Of a DNA stretch of 64,000 nucleotides, positions 9,268-18,826 are shown piece by piece. Both the position numbers and the translations under genes were made by a program. The notes under the pieces were generated by a model that had not been told where the DNA came from, searched no databases, and was given only the letters and a program-made list of their open reading frames with translations. The stretch is from Mycolicibacterium sp. GTDB lineage: Bacteria; Actinomycetota; Actinomycetes; Mycobacteriales; Mycobacteriaceae. The stretch's first letter is position 1. Each line of letters opens with the position of its first letter. The stretch covers positions 1 through 64,000 of the forward strand of contig NZ_JAEMTA010000024.1 in the NCBI RefSeq assembly GCF_016462545.1. Reading direction: 5' to 3'.

Positions 9268-10395
9268 GTGCGCGTTGCGATCGTCGCAGAGTCATTCCTC
9301 CCGAATGTCAACGGTGTCACCAACTCCGTACTTCGGGTGATGGAGCATCTCCGTCGTGCGGGACACGAAGTCCTGGTGATTGCGCCCGACACGCCTCGCG
9401 GCGAGCCGCCCGCCGACCGCCTGCACGACGGCGCCCGTATCCACCGGGTGCCGTCGAAGATGTTCCCCAAGGTCACCTCGCTGCCGCTGGGAGTGCCCCG
9501 GCCGCGGATGGTGGGGGTGCTGAGGGGCTTTCAGCCGGACGTGGTGCACCTCGCCTCACCCGCGCTGCTCGGCTACGGCGGCATTCTGGCCGCGCGCCAC
9601 CTCGACGTGCCGACCGTCGCCGTGTTCCAAACGGACGTCGCGGGTTTCGCGCAGAGCTACGGCGTCGGCGTGATGTCCCGCGCCGCTTGGGCGTGGACGC
9701 GTCACCTGCACGCGAAGGCCGACCGTACGCTTGCGCCGTCGACGTCGGCGATGGAAGACCTGCTCGCGCATCGCGTTCCGCGCGTTCACCATTGGGGCCG
9801 GGGCGTGGACGTCTCCGGGTACGTACCCTCGGCGCGCGACGAGGCGCTGCGTGCGCGGTGGTCACCGGCGGGCAAGCCGGTCGTCGGATTCGTCGGACGG
9901 CTGGCGCCCGAGAAGCACGTCGAACGGCTGGCGGTCCTGGCGCGACGAACCGACCTGCAGGTGGTGGTGGTCGGTGACGGCGTCGACAAGCAGAAGCTGG
10001 AGAAGCTCATGCCGTCGGCGGTCTTCACCGGCGCCCTGTACGGTCCCGCCCTCGCGACCGCCTACGCCAGCATGGACGTCTTCGTGCACAGCGGTGAGCA
10101 CGAGACGTTCTGCCAGACCGTGCAGGAGGCGAAGGCCTCCGGCGTCCCGGTGATCGCGCCCAACGCGGGTGGCCCGCGGGACCTGATCGTGCCGATGCAG
10201 ACCGGTCTTCTGTTGGACGTCAAGGACTTCGAGGCGAAGCTGCCGACGGCAGTCGACCACCTACTCGCCGAACGGCACCGCTACTCGGTGGCGGCCAGGC
10301 GCAGCGTGTTGAGCCGCACCTGGCCCGCCGTCTGCGAGGAACTGCTGGGCCACTACGACGCCGTCCTGGGCCGTCGCGGCGTCCGCGCCGCCTGA
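9268..10395 (+). CDS. mgtA: GDP-mannose-dependent alpha-mannosyltransferase (GT4), MgtA type
   Basis: A 375-residue GT-B glycosyltransferase, near the length of M. tuberculosis Rv0557 at the same locus. The N-terminus [20 protein letters not shown] with the glycine-rich acceptor loop, the donor-site entry [17 protein letters not shown] and the EX7E signature in [20 protein letters not shown] are all visible. Rv0557 was first reported as PimB and later shown to be MgtA, which mannosylates a glucuronosyl diacylglycerol in lipomannan-like glycolipid synthesis at the cytosolic membrane face. The GTG start at 9268 is the only one that keeps the first beta-strand intact. Confidence 0.92.
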   Translation: MRVAIVAESFLPNVNGVTNSVLRVMEHLRRAGHEVLVIAPDTPRGEPPADRLHDGARIHRVPSKMFPKVTSLPLGVPRPRMVGVLRGFQPDVVHLASPALLGYGGILAARHLDVPTVAVFQTDVAGFAQSYGVGVMSRAAWAWTRHLHAKADRTLAPSTSAMEDLLAHRVPRVHHWGRGVDVSGYVPSARDEALRARWSPAGKPVVGFVGRLAPEKHVERLAVLARRTDLQVVVVGDGVDKQKLEKLMPSAVFTGALYGPALATAYASMDVFVHSGEHETFCQTVQEAKASGVPVIAPNAGGPRDLIVPMQTGLLLDVKDFEAKLPTAVDHLLAERHRYSVAARRSVLSRTWPAVCEELLGHYDAVLGRRGVRAA

Positions 10396-10396
10396 C

Positions 10397-11221
10397 TCAG
10401 CCCTGCGCCAACACGGCGACCGGCTGCCATTCCTCCCACGTCGCCAGACGACTTTCGTAGTCCGCCTTGGCAATCTGCAGCGGCGCCTCGCCGAAGAACA
10501 CTCGCAGCGGCGGGTTCTCGGTGTCGACGATCCTGAGGATCGCCGCGGCCGAGGCCTGCGGATCGCCCTGCTTGGACACCCGTTGGTCGCGGATCCGCTG
10601 TGCCTCTGCGTGCGCCTCGGCGTAAGCGGGAAGTTCGTCGGCCTTCTTCGACGACGAACCGCCCCAGTCGGTGGAGAACCCGCCGGGCTCGATCAGCGTG
10701 ACGTGAATGCCGAACGACGCCACCTCGGTGGCCAGCGCCTGCGAGAAGCCCTCCAGCGCCCACTTCGACGCGTGGTAGATGCCGACGTTCGCGAACGCGC
10801 TGATGCCGCCGATCGACGACACCTGGATGATGTGCCCGCTGCGCTGCTCGCGCAGGAACGGCAAGGCGGCCTGCGTGATCCACAGCGCGCCGAACACGTT
10901 CGTCTCGATCTGGTCGCGGGCCTCCTTCTCGGAGAGCTCCTCGATGAAGCCGAACTGGCCGTAGCCGGCGTTGTTGACCACGACGTCGAGGCGCCCGAAG
11001 TGGTCGTGAGCCTGCTGCACGGCGGCGAAGTCGGCGTCGTGGTCGTTCACGTCGAGCTGAATCGGCAGCAGTGCGTCGCCGTACTTGGCGGCCAGGTCGT
11101 CCAGCGTCGAGGTGTCGCGCGCAGTCGCCGCGACCTTGTCGCCCCGCTCCAGTGCTCCGATCGTCCATTCCCGGCCGAAGCCTCGCGACGTTCCGGTGAT
11201 GAACCACACCTTCTCTGCCAT
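10397..11221 (-). CDS. Short-chain dehydrogenase/reductase (SDR)
   Basis: A 274-residue classical SDR. Cofactor motif FITGTSRGFGREW (TGxxxGxG), NNAGYG, catalytic serine in QVSSIGG and the YxxxK pair in YHASKWALEG are all present; the ATARD segment after the second strand suggests NADP(H) preference. Family resemblance is to oxidoreductases that act on small alcohols or ketones; substrate unknown. The start has a strong GGAAGAGGAG ribosome site. It is convergent with mgtA, with its stop one base beyond the mgtA stop codon. Confidence 0.9.
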   Translation of the reverse strand: MAEKVWFITGTSRGFGREWTIGALERGDKVAATARDTSTLDDLAAKYGDALLPIQLDVNDHDADFAAVQQAHDHFGRLDVVVNNAGYGQFGFIEELSEKEARDQIETNVFGALWITQAALPFLREQRSGHIIQVSSIGGISAFANVGIYHASKWALEGFSQALATEVASFGIHVTLIEPGGFSTDWGGSSSKKADELPAYAEAHAEAQRIRDQRVSKQGDPQASAAAILRIVDTENPPLRVFFGEAPLQIAKADYESRLATWEEWQPVAVLAQG

Positions 11222-11321
11222 GTATGTCTCCTCTTCCTCTTCGTGACGTCCTGCGGACGTTCAACGCAGGAGGGGGTTACCCATTCCCGGTAAGTCCACA
11301 TTCACAGGTAGCGTCGATCCC

Positions 11322-12008
11322 GTGAGTCGTGCGACGTTGGAGAAGAACCCCCGCGAGGTTGCGTCGATGTTCGACGGCGTGGCCCGCCGGTACGACATCA
11401 CGAACACGGTGCTCTCGCTCGGACAGGACAGGTTCTGGCGTCGGGCGACCCGCTCCGCGCTGCAGATCGGCCCCGGCGACGCGGTACTCGATCTGGCAGC
11501 GGGTACCGCGGTCTCCACCGTCGAGCTTGCGCAGTCGGGGGCCTGGTGCGTGGCAGCGGACTTCTCGGTCGGCATGCTGGCCGCCGGGGCGGCGCGCGAC
11601 GTGCCCAAGGTGGCCGGTGACGCGACGCGGCTACCCTTCGCCGACGAGTCCTTCGACGCGGTCACCATCAGCTTCGGTATTCGCAACGTCGTCGACCACG
11701 CCGCGGGGCTGCGGGAGTTGGCGCGGGTGACGCGACCGGGCGGCCGACTGGTGGTGTGCGAGTTCTCGACGCCGACCAATGGTCTCTTCGGCACGGTCTA
11801 CAAGGAGTACCTGATGAAGGCGCTCCCGTCGGTGGCCCGCGCGGTGTCGAGCAACCCCGACGCCTACGTCTACCTCGCGGAGTCGATCCGTGCGTGGCCC
11901 GACCAGCCCGAGCTGGCCCGCCGTATCGCCGACGCGGGGTGGGGTGCGGTGCGGTGGCGCAATCTCACCGGCGGCATCGTCGCCCTGCACGCCGCCACCA
12001 AGCCGTAG
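11322..12008 (+). CDS. menG: Demethylmenaquinone methyltransferase
   Basis: A 228-residue SAM-dependent methyltransferase of the UbiE/MenG family that adds the C2 methyl group of menaquinone. Visible signatures: [20 protein letters not shown], the UbiE N-terminal block; [18 protein letters not shown] motif [21 protein letters not shown], with FGIRNVVD as the second UbiE signature; and [14 protein letters not shown]. It lies between mgtA and menJ as in the M. tuberculosis locus, where the gene is often labelled menH or ubiE. The GTG start gives the expected length. Its 3' end is followed ten bases later by a 60-bp inverted-repeat element. Confidence 0.94.
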   Translation: MSRATLEKNPREVASMFDGVARRYDITNTVLSLGQDRFWRRATRSALQIGPGDAVLDLAAGTAVSTVELAQSGAWCVAADFSVGMLAAGAARDVPKVAGDATRLPFADESFDAVTISFGIRNVVDHAAGLRELARVTRPGGRLVVCEFSTPTNGLFGTVYKEYLMKALPSVARAVSSNPDAYVYLAESIRAWPDQPELARRIADAGWGAVRWRNLTGGIVALHAATKP

Positions 12009-12017
12009 CAGACGCCC

Positions 12018-12077
12018 ACGAGCGTGCGTGTCCGTACCCGACACGCCGCAAGGAAATCAGCGAACGCGCACGCTCGT
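12018..12077. repeat. Intergenic palindromic element, copy 1
   Basis: Terminal arms 12018-12028 and 12067-12077 are perfect 11-bp inverted repeats with the core CGAGCGTGCG. The interior holds a second small palindrome, GTGTC...GACAC. The 58-bp core (12019-12076) equals in length and resembles base by base the element at 18668-18725. It lies between convergent menG and the DUF4242 gene, leaving no other intergenic sequence, so it may also serve as a two-way terminator. Confidence 0.85.
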
Positions 12078-12083
12078 CGCGGC

Positions 12084-12380
12084 TCAGAACTGCTGAGTGA
12101 TCCGAGCGTCGACGTCGAGGCTCATCCGCTCGGGCTCCGTGCCGGCCCGCGCGCACGCCTCCTTCACCAGCTCGGGCGTGTCCGCGGCGAAGACCCCGTA
12201 CAGGACTTCGTCGGTGGGGACGGCGAGCGTCATCAACAGCCACACGTGCGACCCCTCGGCGCACATGCTTGCCGTCGACTCGTCGAGTGCGGCCACCACC
12301 TCGTCGATCAGTTGGCGCGTCAAGTTCGGCCGGTACCACTCCACCAGGTACCGGGTCGCGATCGAGACTGCTGCACTCAT
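12084..12380 (-). CDS. Small DUF4242-like protein (possible nickel-binding, SCO4226-like)
   Basis: A 98-residue cytosolic protein with alternating strand and helix pattern. RYLVEWYRPNLT at the start, SMCAEGSHVWLL in the middle and LVKEACARAGTEPERMS near the end match my memory of the DUF4242 layout, a ferredoxin-like fold. A nickel-binding member, SCO4226, is known in Streptomyces. Metal binding here is only inferred from that. It sits between menG and the LAL regulator where M. tuberculosis has Rv0559c and Rv0560c, so the locus is rearranged at this point. The stop is seven bases from the palindromic element. Confidence 0.7.
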   Translation of the reverse strand: MSAAVSIATRYLVEWYRPNLTRQLIDEVVAALDESTASMCAEGSHVWLLMTLAVPTDEVLYGVFAADTPELVKEACARAGTEPERMSLDVDARITQQF

Positions 12381-12427
12381 CAGTTCGACGGTACGGACGA
12401 TCCGCGCACCGGTAATCGGGGTAAACC

Positions 12428-15187
12428 CTACGAATCACCCGACTTCAACTTCACCGCGAGTTGCGCGCGGGATCGAATCCCCAGCTTGCGATAGATCTGG
12501 GTCAGGTTCGCCTCCACGGTCTTGAGGCTGATGAACAGCGTCGACGCGATGTCACGGTTCGTCATGCCCGACGTCGCCAACTCGGCGATCCGCTGTTCGG
12601 TCGGGGTCAGCGTCGCCTTCTGCGGGGTGGCCACCTTGGTCCGCTCCAGTTCGTCGCGGACCTTGTCGGCCCACAGCGGAGCCCCCATTCGTTCGAACTC
12701 GCGCAACGCCTCGCCGAACGTGTCCGCGGCGGCCTGCTTCAGCCGCAGACGGCGCTGCAGCTGCCCCAGCAGAATGAGCGTGCGCGCCCGTTCGAACGGC
12801 ATGGGCAGCCGATCATGTTCTGACAGAGCGACTTTCACCAAACTCATCGCCTCGTCGAGTTCGCCCTTGGCGGCCCACCACATGCTGCGGCACCTGGCGC
12901 CCGTGGCCAACAGCCATGCACGGTCCAATCGACGGCCGTCGGTCTCCAGTTTCGCGATGAGAGGTTCGGCCGCGTCGATCTGGCCGACGGTGACCATCGC
13001 CTCGACCGCATCGGGAACGAAGTCGAGATTCCTGATCTCGTTGCCGGGCAACAGGTCGAAGACGTCGACCAACGGTTGCAGGGCGGCGAGTGCCTCCGCA
13101 TGATTCGACAGCGACAGTTCCAAGAAGCCCAGCGCCGTGATTGCCCTCATGGACAGTTGGGGTGTGCTGAATTCGATCGAGATCTCTAGGGCGGCTTGGG
13201 CGTCGGCGCGGGCCTCGGCGACCTTTCCCATGTGCGCGGCGACGGTGGACCGAATGGCCAGGGCGACACCCCGAAGGTTTTGCGTGTCAATGTGTTCCGC
13301 GCGTTCGATGGCCTCTTCGGCAACGGCTTCCGCAGCTGCGAAATCCCCTCGCCACACGTCCGCGAGGGCGGTGTGGGCGTCGAACATCATCACGTCGCTC
13401 TCGGCGCCGCGATCCATGCAGAGTCGGCGTACGTCGATCGCCTCGAGTCGCGCCAGTTCGAGTTCGCCGGTCCACGCGTGGATGATCGCCCTGACCGCAC
13501 AGGCCCGGAACTGCATCGGCACGTCGGCGTCCAGATCCTCCATGTCGAGGGCCCGCTGCAGGCTGTGTTGGTCGACGCCGTCGCCCCGCGTGCATTTCGC
13601 CAGGACCGACATCGCGAGCACCTGGCTGGTCAGTGCGGGCCTCGACAGGCCGCGTGCTCGCTCCAACGCTTCGTCGGCGTGGCGGACCGCGTCGTCCAAC
13701 TTGGCCGAATACAGGGACGCGAACGACGAGAGTAGGAGACTGCGCACGATCAGGACGTGGTCGTCTTCGGCGTCGCTCTGTGCGCGACTGAGCAGGTCGA
13801 TCGCCTCTGTCAGGCTGTCGTCGTAAATGCGAATGGCCGCAAGCATGTTCAGCGCGCTCGCCCGAAGTGGCCCCGGTGAGAGCTGGTCCACCGTCGGCTT
13901 GAGCAGTTCGTCGGCGCGTTGCGGCTCACCCGCGCGAAAGTGATGCTCGGCGCATCGGATACGACGCGCCGGAGTGTCGCCGCCAAGGTCGATGGCGAGG
14001 TCCAACAACTCGGCGGCGGCCGCGGGTGCGCCTCGCATGCGGGCCGCATCGGCAGCGGTGTCCAGTGCCAGCAACGTCGCGGGATCTGCGCTGGAGGTGG
14101 CCAACGCCAGATGGCGTGCCCGCATCTCGGGTTGCTCCACGATCTCTGCCAGAGCGCGGTGCATCTGTCGCCGCCGACTGGGCCCTACGACGCTGTAGAC
14201 CCCCCGGGCGAGGAGCGGATGGGCAAACCTCACCCGGTTTCCGGAGATGGTCACGATGCCGTTCGACTCGGGCGCTTCGAGAAGTTCGACGACGCGCTCG
14301 GCCGTCTGCTCCGTGACCTGCGCGATCAGGTCGACCGTCGGTGCGCCCACGCTCGCGGCGGCGAGCAGTACCGTCTGGGTGCCCTCGCCGAACTGGTCGA
14401 GCCGTGAGCGGACGAGGTCGGCCAGCGAGCCCGGCAATGCCGCATCGGCGGTGCTGAACTGACCGTCGATGGCCCTGGCCAGTTCGAGTGCATAGAACGG
14501 GTTGCCGCCCGAGAGTTCGTTGATCCGAACGATGGTGGGCCGAGAGAACGAGCGTCCGAGGCTGGCGGAGATCACCTTGCGGAGCCCGCCGAGGCTCAGG
14601 GGACTGACGTGGACGCGTTCGACGCCGTCGAGTCGGTTGAGCCTCAACCACTCGGTTCCGTGCCGCCCGGCCGCTTCGGTGCGCTCGGTGACGATCACGC
14701 CGATGCGCCCTCGGAGCCGTCGGGTGGAGAACGCGATCACCGCCTGGCTCGACGAGTCCAGCCACTGGACGTCGTCCACCGCCACGACCACCGGGGCGTC
14801 GGTCGCGAGGCGGTCGACGAGGGTCAGGAAGGCGGAGGCGACGACGCGCTCATCGGTGTCCGGCCCGCTGCCGTCGCCGCGCAGCAACACCCTGTCGATC
14901 GCGATGCGCTGCAGGTTGGGCAGGGTGCCGAAGACCTCGTCGTCGACGCCTTCGAGCAGATCGGCGAGTACCGCGTAGGTCAGGCCTGACTCGGCTTGGC
15001 CGGCTCGCGCCGACAGCACGTGGAAGCCGTCGTCACGTGCCTGCTCCAGCGCTGCCAGCCACAACGTGGTCTTGCCAATTCCCGCTTCGCCCTCGATGAC
15101 GAGCGCGGTCGGATGGCGCGTGCTCGAGTCGAGGAATGCGCCAACTGCACGCGATTCCGCCGATCGGCCCACCCCTGAGCGCATCAT
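12428..15187 (-). CDS. LAL-type LuxR-family transcription regulator with AAA-like ATPase domain
   Basis: About 919 residues from the ATG at 15187, which has a GGGGGAC site six bases upstream; an in-frame start seven codons earlier lacks this spacing. Walker A is GEAGIGKTTLW, Walker B is VVVAVDDVQWLD, both near the N-terminus. The middle is a long helical TPR-like region, rich in Ala and Leu, suited to ligand or protein sensing. The C-terminal 65 residues form a LuxR HTH: LTPTEQRIAELATSGMTNRD then IASTLFISLKTVEANLTQIY. Such MalT-like proteins are ATP-dependent activators. It is transcribed in the same direction as the small DUF4242 gene downstream, so it may control it or the nearby menaquinone genes. 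Confidence 0.93.
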   Translation of the reverse strand: MMRSGVGRSAESRAVGAFLDSSTRHPTALVIEGEAGIGKTTLWLAALEQARDDGFHVLSARAGQAESGLTYAVLADLLEGVDDEVFGTLPNLQRIAIDRVLLRGDGSGPDTDERVVASAFLTLVDRLATDAPVVVAVDDVQWLDSSSQAVIAFSTRRLRGRIGVIVTERTEAAGRHGTEWLRLNRLDGVERVHVSPLSLGGLRKVISASLGRSFSRPTIVRINELSGGNPFYALELARAIDGQFSTADAALPGSLADLVRSRLDQFGEGTQTVLLAAASVGAPTVDLIAQVTEQTAERVVELLEAPESNGIVTISGNRVRFAHPLLARGVYSVVGPSRRRQMHRALAEIVEQPEMRARHLALATSSADPATLLALDTAADAARMRGAPAAAAELLDLAIDLGGDTPARRIRCAEHHFRAGEPQRADELLKPTVDQLSPGPLRASALNMLAAIRIYDDSLTEAIDLLSRAQSDAEDDHVLIVRSLLLSSFASLYSAKLDDAVRHADEALERARGLSRPALTSQVLAMSVLAKCTRGDGVDQHSLQRALDMEDLDADVPMQFRACAVRAIIHAWTGELELARLEAIDVRRLCMDRGAESDVMMFDAHTALADVWRGDFAAAEAVAEEAIERAEHIDTQNLRGVALAIRSTVAAHMGKVAEARADAQAALEISIEFSTPQLSMRAITALGFLELSLSNHAEALAALQPLVDVFDLLPGNEIRNLDFVPDAVEAMVTVGQIDAAEPLIAKLETDGRRLDRAWLLATGARCRSMWWAAKGELDEAMSLVKVALSEHDRLPMPFERARTLILLGQLQRRLRLKQAAADTFGEALREFERMGAPLWADKVRDELERTKVATPQKATLTPTEQRIAELATSGMTNRDIASTLFISLKTVEANLTQIYRKLGIRSRAQLAVKLKSGDS

Positions 15188-15422
15188 GCACGTCCCCCAA
15201 CGTTGCAAACCCTGTTCGCATGTTCCCCACCGTCGATTCTGGCAAACCCAAAACCTGACGCGACTTACGCCGGGGAAAGTTTAGCTGCCCGCGGTGACAA
15301 GTTGCTCGATCTATGGCGTTTAGGGAGTCACTCCGACGGAATCGACGCGACGTCCACCCGGCCGAGTGGGCCAAGCCCGTCTCCGGTGACGATCGAGGGG
15401 CAGCGGAAGACCTAAAGTCCGG

Positions 15423-16643
15423 TCAGCTGAAGGGCTCGCGCCCGTCGACCCGACGCGAGGCCGCCCCGGCCACCCGCCACGCCCGGGCGATCCAGTCGGC
15501 GTCCTCATCGGTGACGAGATTGCCCATCACGCGAACGGCAACCTCCATCAGGCCGTGCGACCGCATGGCGATGGGTCCGACGGAGGGCAGGAAGCGCGGG
15601 ATCGTCAGCAACAGTGCGAGTCTTCGCGCGACGGAGAACCCGCGGGCGTAGTGGCGGTGCAGCTCCGCGGGCCAGGCCTGCGAGAGGTCGCCGCTGCCCA
15701 ACAACTCTGCGGCCAAGCGGCCCGTCTCGAGGCCGTAGTCGATGCCTTCGCCGTTCAGCGGGTTGACGCACGCCGCGGCATCGCCGATCAGCATCCAGTT
15801 GGGTCCGGCGACACCTGATACCGCACCGCCCATCGGCAGCAGGGCCGACAGCGCAGCGCGGGGTTCGCCGGTGAAGCCCCATTCGTCGCGCCGCAGGTTG
15901 GCGTAGTGCGCCAGGAGCGGGCGAAGGGCGGTGTCGGCGGGCCGCTTGGACGTGGCGAGGGCGCCGACGCCGATGTTCACCTCACCGTTGCCGAGCGGGA
16001 AGATCCACCCGTATCCGGGCAGCACCTCGCCGGCGGGGGAGCGGAGTTCCAGGTGCGACGTGATCCACGGTTCGCTGCTGCGCGGGCTGGCGAGGTAGGC
16101 GCGGATGGCCACTCCGTACACGGTCTCCTTGTGCCACTCGCGACCGAGCGCGCGGCCGAGGGTCGACCGGGCGCCGTCGGCGACGATCAGCTCCTCACAT
16201 CCGATCGCGCTACCGTCGTCGAGGGTCACCGACGTCACGCGACCAGATGAATCATGCGTCACCCCAACGGCTTTGACACCCAGCATCATCTTGGCCCCGT
16301 CGTCGACGGCGACGCAGCGGATGCGCTCGTCGAGTTCGGTCCGCGGGACGGCGCTGCCGGTCGCCGAAAACGACGGGCCCGGCCATTCGATCTCCACGTC
16401 GGCGCCGAAGCCCGACATGCGCAGCCCCCGGTTGCGGACCTTGCCGTCCAACCAGGGTCCCAGGCCGAGTAGCTCCAGCTCCGTGACCGCGCGCGGGGTG
16501 AGACCGTCGCCACATGCCTTGTCCCTCGGGAACTCCTGCGCGTCGATGACCAGCACGTCGCGGCCCTTGCGGACGGCCCAGGCAGCGGCAGCGGAACCTG
16601 CCGGTCCGGCACCGATCACCACCACGTCACTTTTGCGGTCCAC
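15423..16643 (-). CDS. menJ: Menaquinone reductase MenJ (geranylgeranyl reductase family)
   Basis: About 406 residues; the M. tuberculosis orthologue Rv0561c saturates one isoprene unit of MK-9 to give MK-9(II-H2). Signatures: VVVIGAGPAGSAAAAWAVRK for FAD, KACGDGLTPRAVTELELLGL, the CGDGL block typical of the family, IVADGARSTLGRALG, and WMLIGDAAACVNPLNGEGID, the second FAD motif. The GTG start at 16643 has a GGGAGG only one base upstream, too close to work, so the gene is more likely leaderless; a CATACT box sits seven bases before the GTG. It diverges from grcC1 with just 21 bases between starts. Confidence 0.92.
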   Translation of the reverse strand: MDRKSDVVVIGAGPAGSAAAAWAVRKGRDVLVIDAQEFPRDKACGDGLTPRAVTELELLGLGPWLDGKVRNRGLRMSGFGADVEIEWPGPSFSATGSAVPRTELDERIRCVAVDDGAKMMLGVKAVGVTHDSSGRVTSVTLDDGSAIGCEELIVADGARSTLGRALGREWHKETVYGVAIRAYLASPRSSEPWITSHLELRSPAGEVLPGYGWIFPLGNGEVNIGVGALATSKRPADTALRPLLAHYANLRRDEWGFTGEPRAALSALLPMGGAVSGVAGPNWMLIGDAAACVNPLNGEGIDYGLETGRLAAELLGSGDLSQAWPAELHRHYARGFSVARRLALLLTIPRFLPSVGPIAMRSHGLMEVAVRVMGNLVTDEDADWIARAWRVAGAASRRVDGREPFS

Positions 16644-16664
16644 GCCTCCCAGTATGTTGTAGCA
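16644..16664. promoter_or_regulatory. Compact divergent promoter for menJ and grcC1
   Basis: Only 21 bases separate the two start codons. On the plus strand TATGTT ends seven bases before the grcC1 ATG; on the minus strand CATACT ends seven bases before the menJ GTG. Both fit TANNNT -10 boxes placed for leaderless transcripts, common in mycobacteria. Any -35 elements would lie inside the opposite gene. Start sites are inferred, not measured. Confidence 0.5.
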
Positions 16665-17672
16665 ATGAAGACACCAGCGACCGTGGTCGCGGGCGTGGAC
16701 TTCGGTGACGCAACTTTTGCGGCGAGTGTCCGCGACGGAGTGGCGCGCATCGAGGACCTCATGGCCACAGAGCTGGGCAAGGCCGACGAGTTGATGGCCG
16801 AAGCCGTGCAGCACCTCTTTCAGGCGGGTGGCAAGCGGTTCCGGCCGCTGTTCACCGTGCTGTCGGCGCAGCTGGGCCCCGAGCCCGACGCGTGGCAGGT
16901 CACCGTCGCCGGTGCCGTCATCGAGTCGGTCCACCTCGCGACGCTGTATCACGACGACGTGATGGACGAGGCTCAAGTACGGCGCGGGGCGGACAGCGCC
17001 AACGCCCGCTGGGGCAACAAGATCGCGATTCTGGCCGGGGACTACCTCTTCGCCACCGCGTCGCGGCTGGTGTCCAGGTTGGGCCCCGACGCCGTGCGCG
17101 TCATCGCCGACACCTTCGCCCAGCTGGTCACCGGTCAGATGCGCGAGACCCGCGGGGTGGTCGAGGGCGCCGACTCCGTCGAGCACTACCTCAAGGTCGT
17201 CTACGAGAAGACGGCCTGCCTCATCGCGGCCTCCGGCACCTTCGGCGCCACATTCTCCGGGGCCGACGACGAACAGATCCAGCGGCTCGGCCGGCTCGGC
17301 GGCATCGTCGGCACGGCGTTCCAGATCTCCGACGACATCATCGACATCGACAGCGATCCCGACGAGTCGGGCAAGCTGCCCGGCACCGATCTCCGCGAGG
17401 GCGTGCACACGCTGCCCGTGCTCTACGCCCTGCGTGAGAGCGGGCCCGAGGCCGCGCGGCTGCGCGAACTGCTGGCCGGGCCCATCGAGAACGACGACGA
17501 GGTCGCCGAGGCACTGGCACTGTTGCGTTCGTCACGCGGGATCGCCGAAGCCAAGGCGACCGTCGCTCAGTACGCGGCCCAGGCACGCGATGAGCTGGCC
17601 CAATTGCCGGACGTGCCGGGCCGCGTAGCGCTGGCCAACCTGGTTGACTACACCATCAACCGGCACGGCTGA
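16665..17672 (+). CDS. grcC1: Polyprenyl (heptaprenyl) diphosphate synthase GrcC1
   Basis: A 335-residue trans-prenyltransferase that elongates allylic diphosphates with IPP; next to menJ and menG it most likely builds the menaquinone side chain. Motifs: GGKRFRPLFTVLS for IPP binding; LYHDDVMDEAQVRRG with the first Asp-rich DDxxD, no bulky residue shift obvious; KTACLIAASGTFGA; and FQISDDIIDIDSDPDESGK with the second Asp-rich motif. M. tuberculosis Rv0562 has the same length and neighbours. Chain length cannot be read reliably by eye. The ATG is probably used without a leader, as discussed for the divergent promoter. Confidence 0.94.
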   Translation: MKTPATVVAGVDFGDATFAASVRDGVARIEDLMATELGKADELMAEAVQHLFQAGGKRFRPLFTVLSAQLGPEPDAWQVTVAGAVIESVHLATLYHDDVMDEAQVRRGADSANARWGNKIAILAGDYLFATASRLVSRLGPDAVRVIADTFAQLVTGQMRETRGVVEGADSVEHYLKVVYEKTACLIAASGTFGATFSGADDEQIQRLGRLGGIVGTAFQISDDIIDIDSDPDESGKLPGTDLREGVHTLPVLYALRESGPEAARLRELLAGPIENDDEVAEALALLRSSRGIAEAKATVAQYAAQARDELAQLPDVPGRVALANLVDYTINRHG

Positions 17673-17750
17673 GTGGAACCGTAGGGGGCCTCCCGAGCGT
17701 TGGGTCAGCGAAGTACTTCACGTACTCGGCCCAAGGAGGAGGACGCCGCC

Positions 17751-18629
17751 ATGACCTGGCACCCACACGCGAACCGGTTCAAGACGTTCCTGTTGCTGGT
17801 CGTCTTCTCCGCGTTGATCGTGTTCATGGGCGCGCTGTTCGGCAGGTCGATCATGTTCCTTGCCGTGTTGTTCGCGGTCGGCATGAACGTCTGGGTCTAC
17901 TTCAACAGCGACAAGCTGGCACTGAAGGCGATGCACGCCCAGCCGGTCACCGAAGTGCAGGCCCCGGCGATGTACCGGATCGTGCGCGAGTTGGCCACCA
18001 CGGCTCATCAGCCGATGCCGCGGCTGTTCATCAGTGACACCGCGGCGCCCAACGCGTTCGCGACGGGACGCAATCCGCGCAACGCGGCGGTGTGCTGCAC
18101 CACCGGCATTCTCGACATCCTCGATGAGCGCGAGTTGCGCGCGGTCCTCGGCCACGAACTGTCGCACGTCTACAACCGCGACATCCTAATCTCCTGCGTG
18201 GCGGGCGCCATGGCGTCGGTCATCACCGCGCTCGCCAACCTGGCCTTCTTCGCGAGCATGTTCGGCGGTAACCGCGAGGGCGGCACCAATCCCTTTGCCA
18301 TTCTTCTGGTTTCGCTGCTGGGTCCCATCGCGGCGACCGTCATCAAGCTGGCGGTGTCGAGGTCGCGGGAGTTCCAGGCCGACCAGTCCGGCGCCGAGTT
18401 GACCGGTGACCCGCTGGCGTTGGCCAGCGCGCTCCGCAAGATCAGCCGGGGCGTCGAGCTGGCGCCGCTGCCACCCGAGACACAGCTGGCCGATCAGGCG
18501 CACCTGATGATCGCCAACCCGTTTCGGGCCGGAGAGAAGATCGGCAAGTTGTTCTCGACGCACCCGCCCATGGAGGAACGCATCGCGCGGCTCGAGCAGA
18601 TGGCGGGCCGCGGCCCGGGCCAATACTGA
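17751..18629 (+). CDS. htpX: Membrane zinc metalloprotease HtpX
   Basis: A 292-residue integral membrane protease of family M48 that degrades damaged membrane proteins. The ATG at 17751 is preceded by AAGGAGGAGG. Two N-terminal hydrophobic helices (about residues 10-45), the zinc site HELSH starting at residue 135 in [14 protein letters not shown], two further membrane segments, then the third ligand region [12 protein letters not shown], and a C-terminal [13 protein letters not shown] signature are seen. The same neighbour order occurs around M. tuberculosis Rv0563. It lies 78 bases after grcC1. Confidence 0.95.
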   Translation: MTWHPHANRFKTFLLLVVFSALIVFMGALFGRSIMFLAVLFAVGMNVWVYFNSDKLALKAMHAQPVTEVQAPAMYRIVRELATTAHQPMPRLFISDTAAPNAFATGRNPRNAAVCCTTGILDILDERELRAVLGHELSHVYNRDILISCVAGAMASVITALANLAFFASMFGGNREGGTNPFAILLVSLLGPIAATVIKLAVSRSREFQADQSGAELTGDPLALASALRKISRGVELAPLPPETQLADQAHLMIANPFRAGEKIGKLFSTHPPMEERIARLEQMAGRGPGQY

Positions 18630-18667
18630 TCCTTTCCTTCTCGCGCTCTTCTCGCGTTCTCCTCGCG

Positions 18668-18725
18668 CGAGCGTGCGTGTTGGTGCGCGACGCGCCGAGA
18701 GGTCGTGGCACTTTACGCACGCTCG
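18668..18725. repeat. Intergenic palindromic element, copy 2
   Basis: 58 bp bounded by perfect 11-bp inverted repeats (18668-18678 and 18715-18725) with the same CGAGCGTGCGT ends as copy 1 at 12.0 kb. The interior again has GTGT followed by GCGACGCGCCG, like copy 1 with substitutions. No ORF inside. It lies downstream of htpX. Confidence 0.85.
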
Positions 18726-18826
18726 GCGGGGCTAACGTTCTGCGGTCGACGATCGATGAACCCCGTGTGACCACCGCTTCGCGAAGTAATCGCGCGCCCA
18801 TGGGAAACCCGCTCTACGCTGGTCGC

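Noticed and set aside
15423..17408. Extending menJ upstream to give 661 residues
   Set aside because: The extension is antisense to grcC1, which has both Asp-rich motifs; menJ family proteins are about 408 residues.
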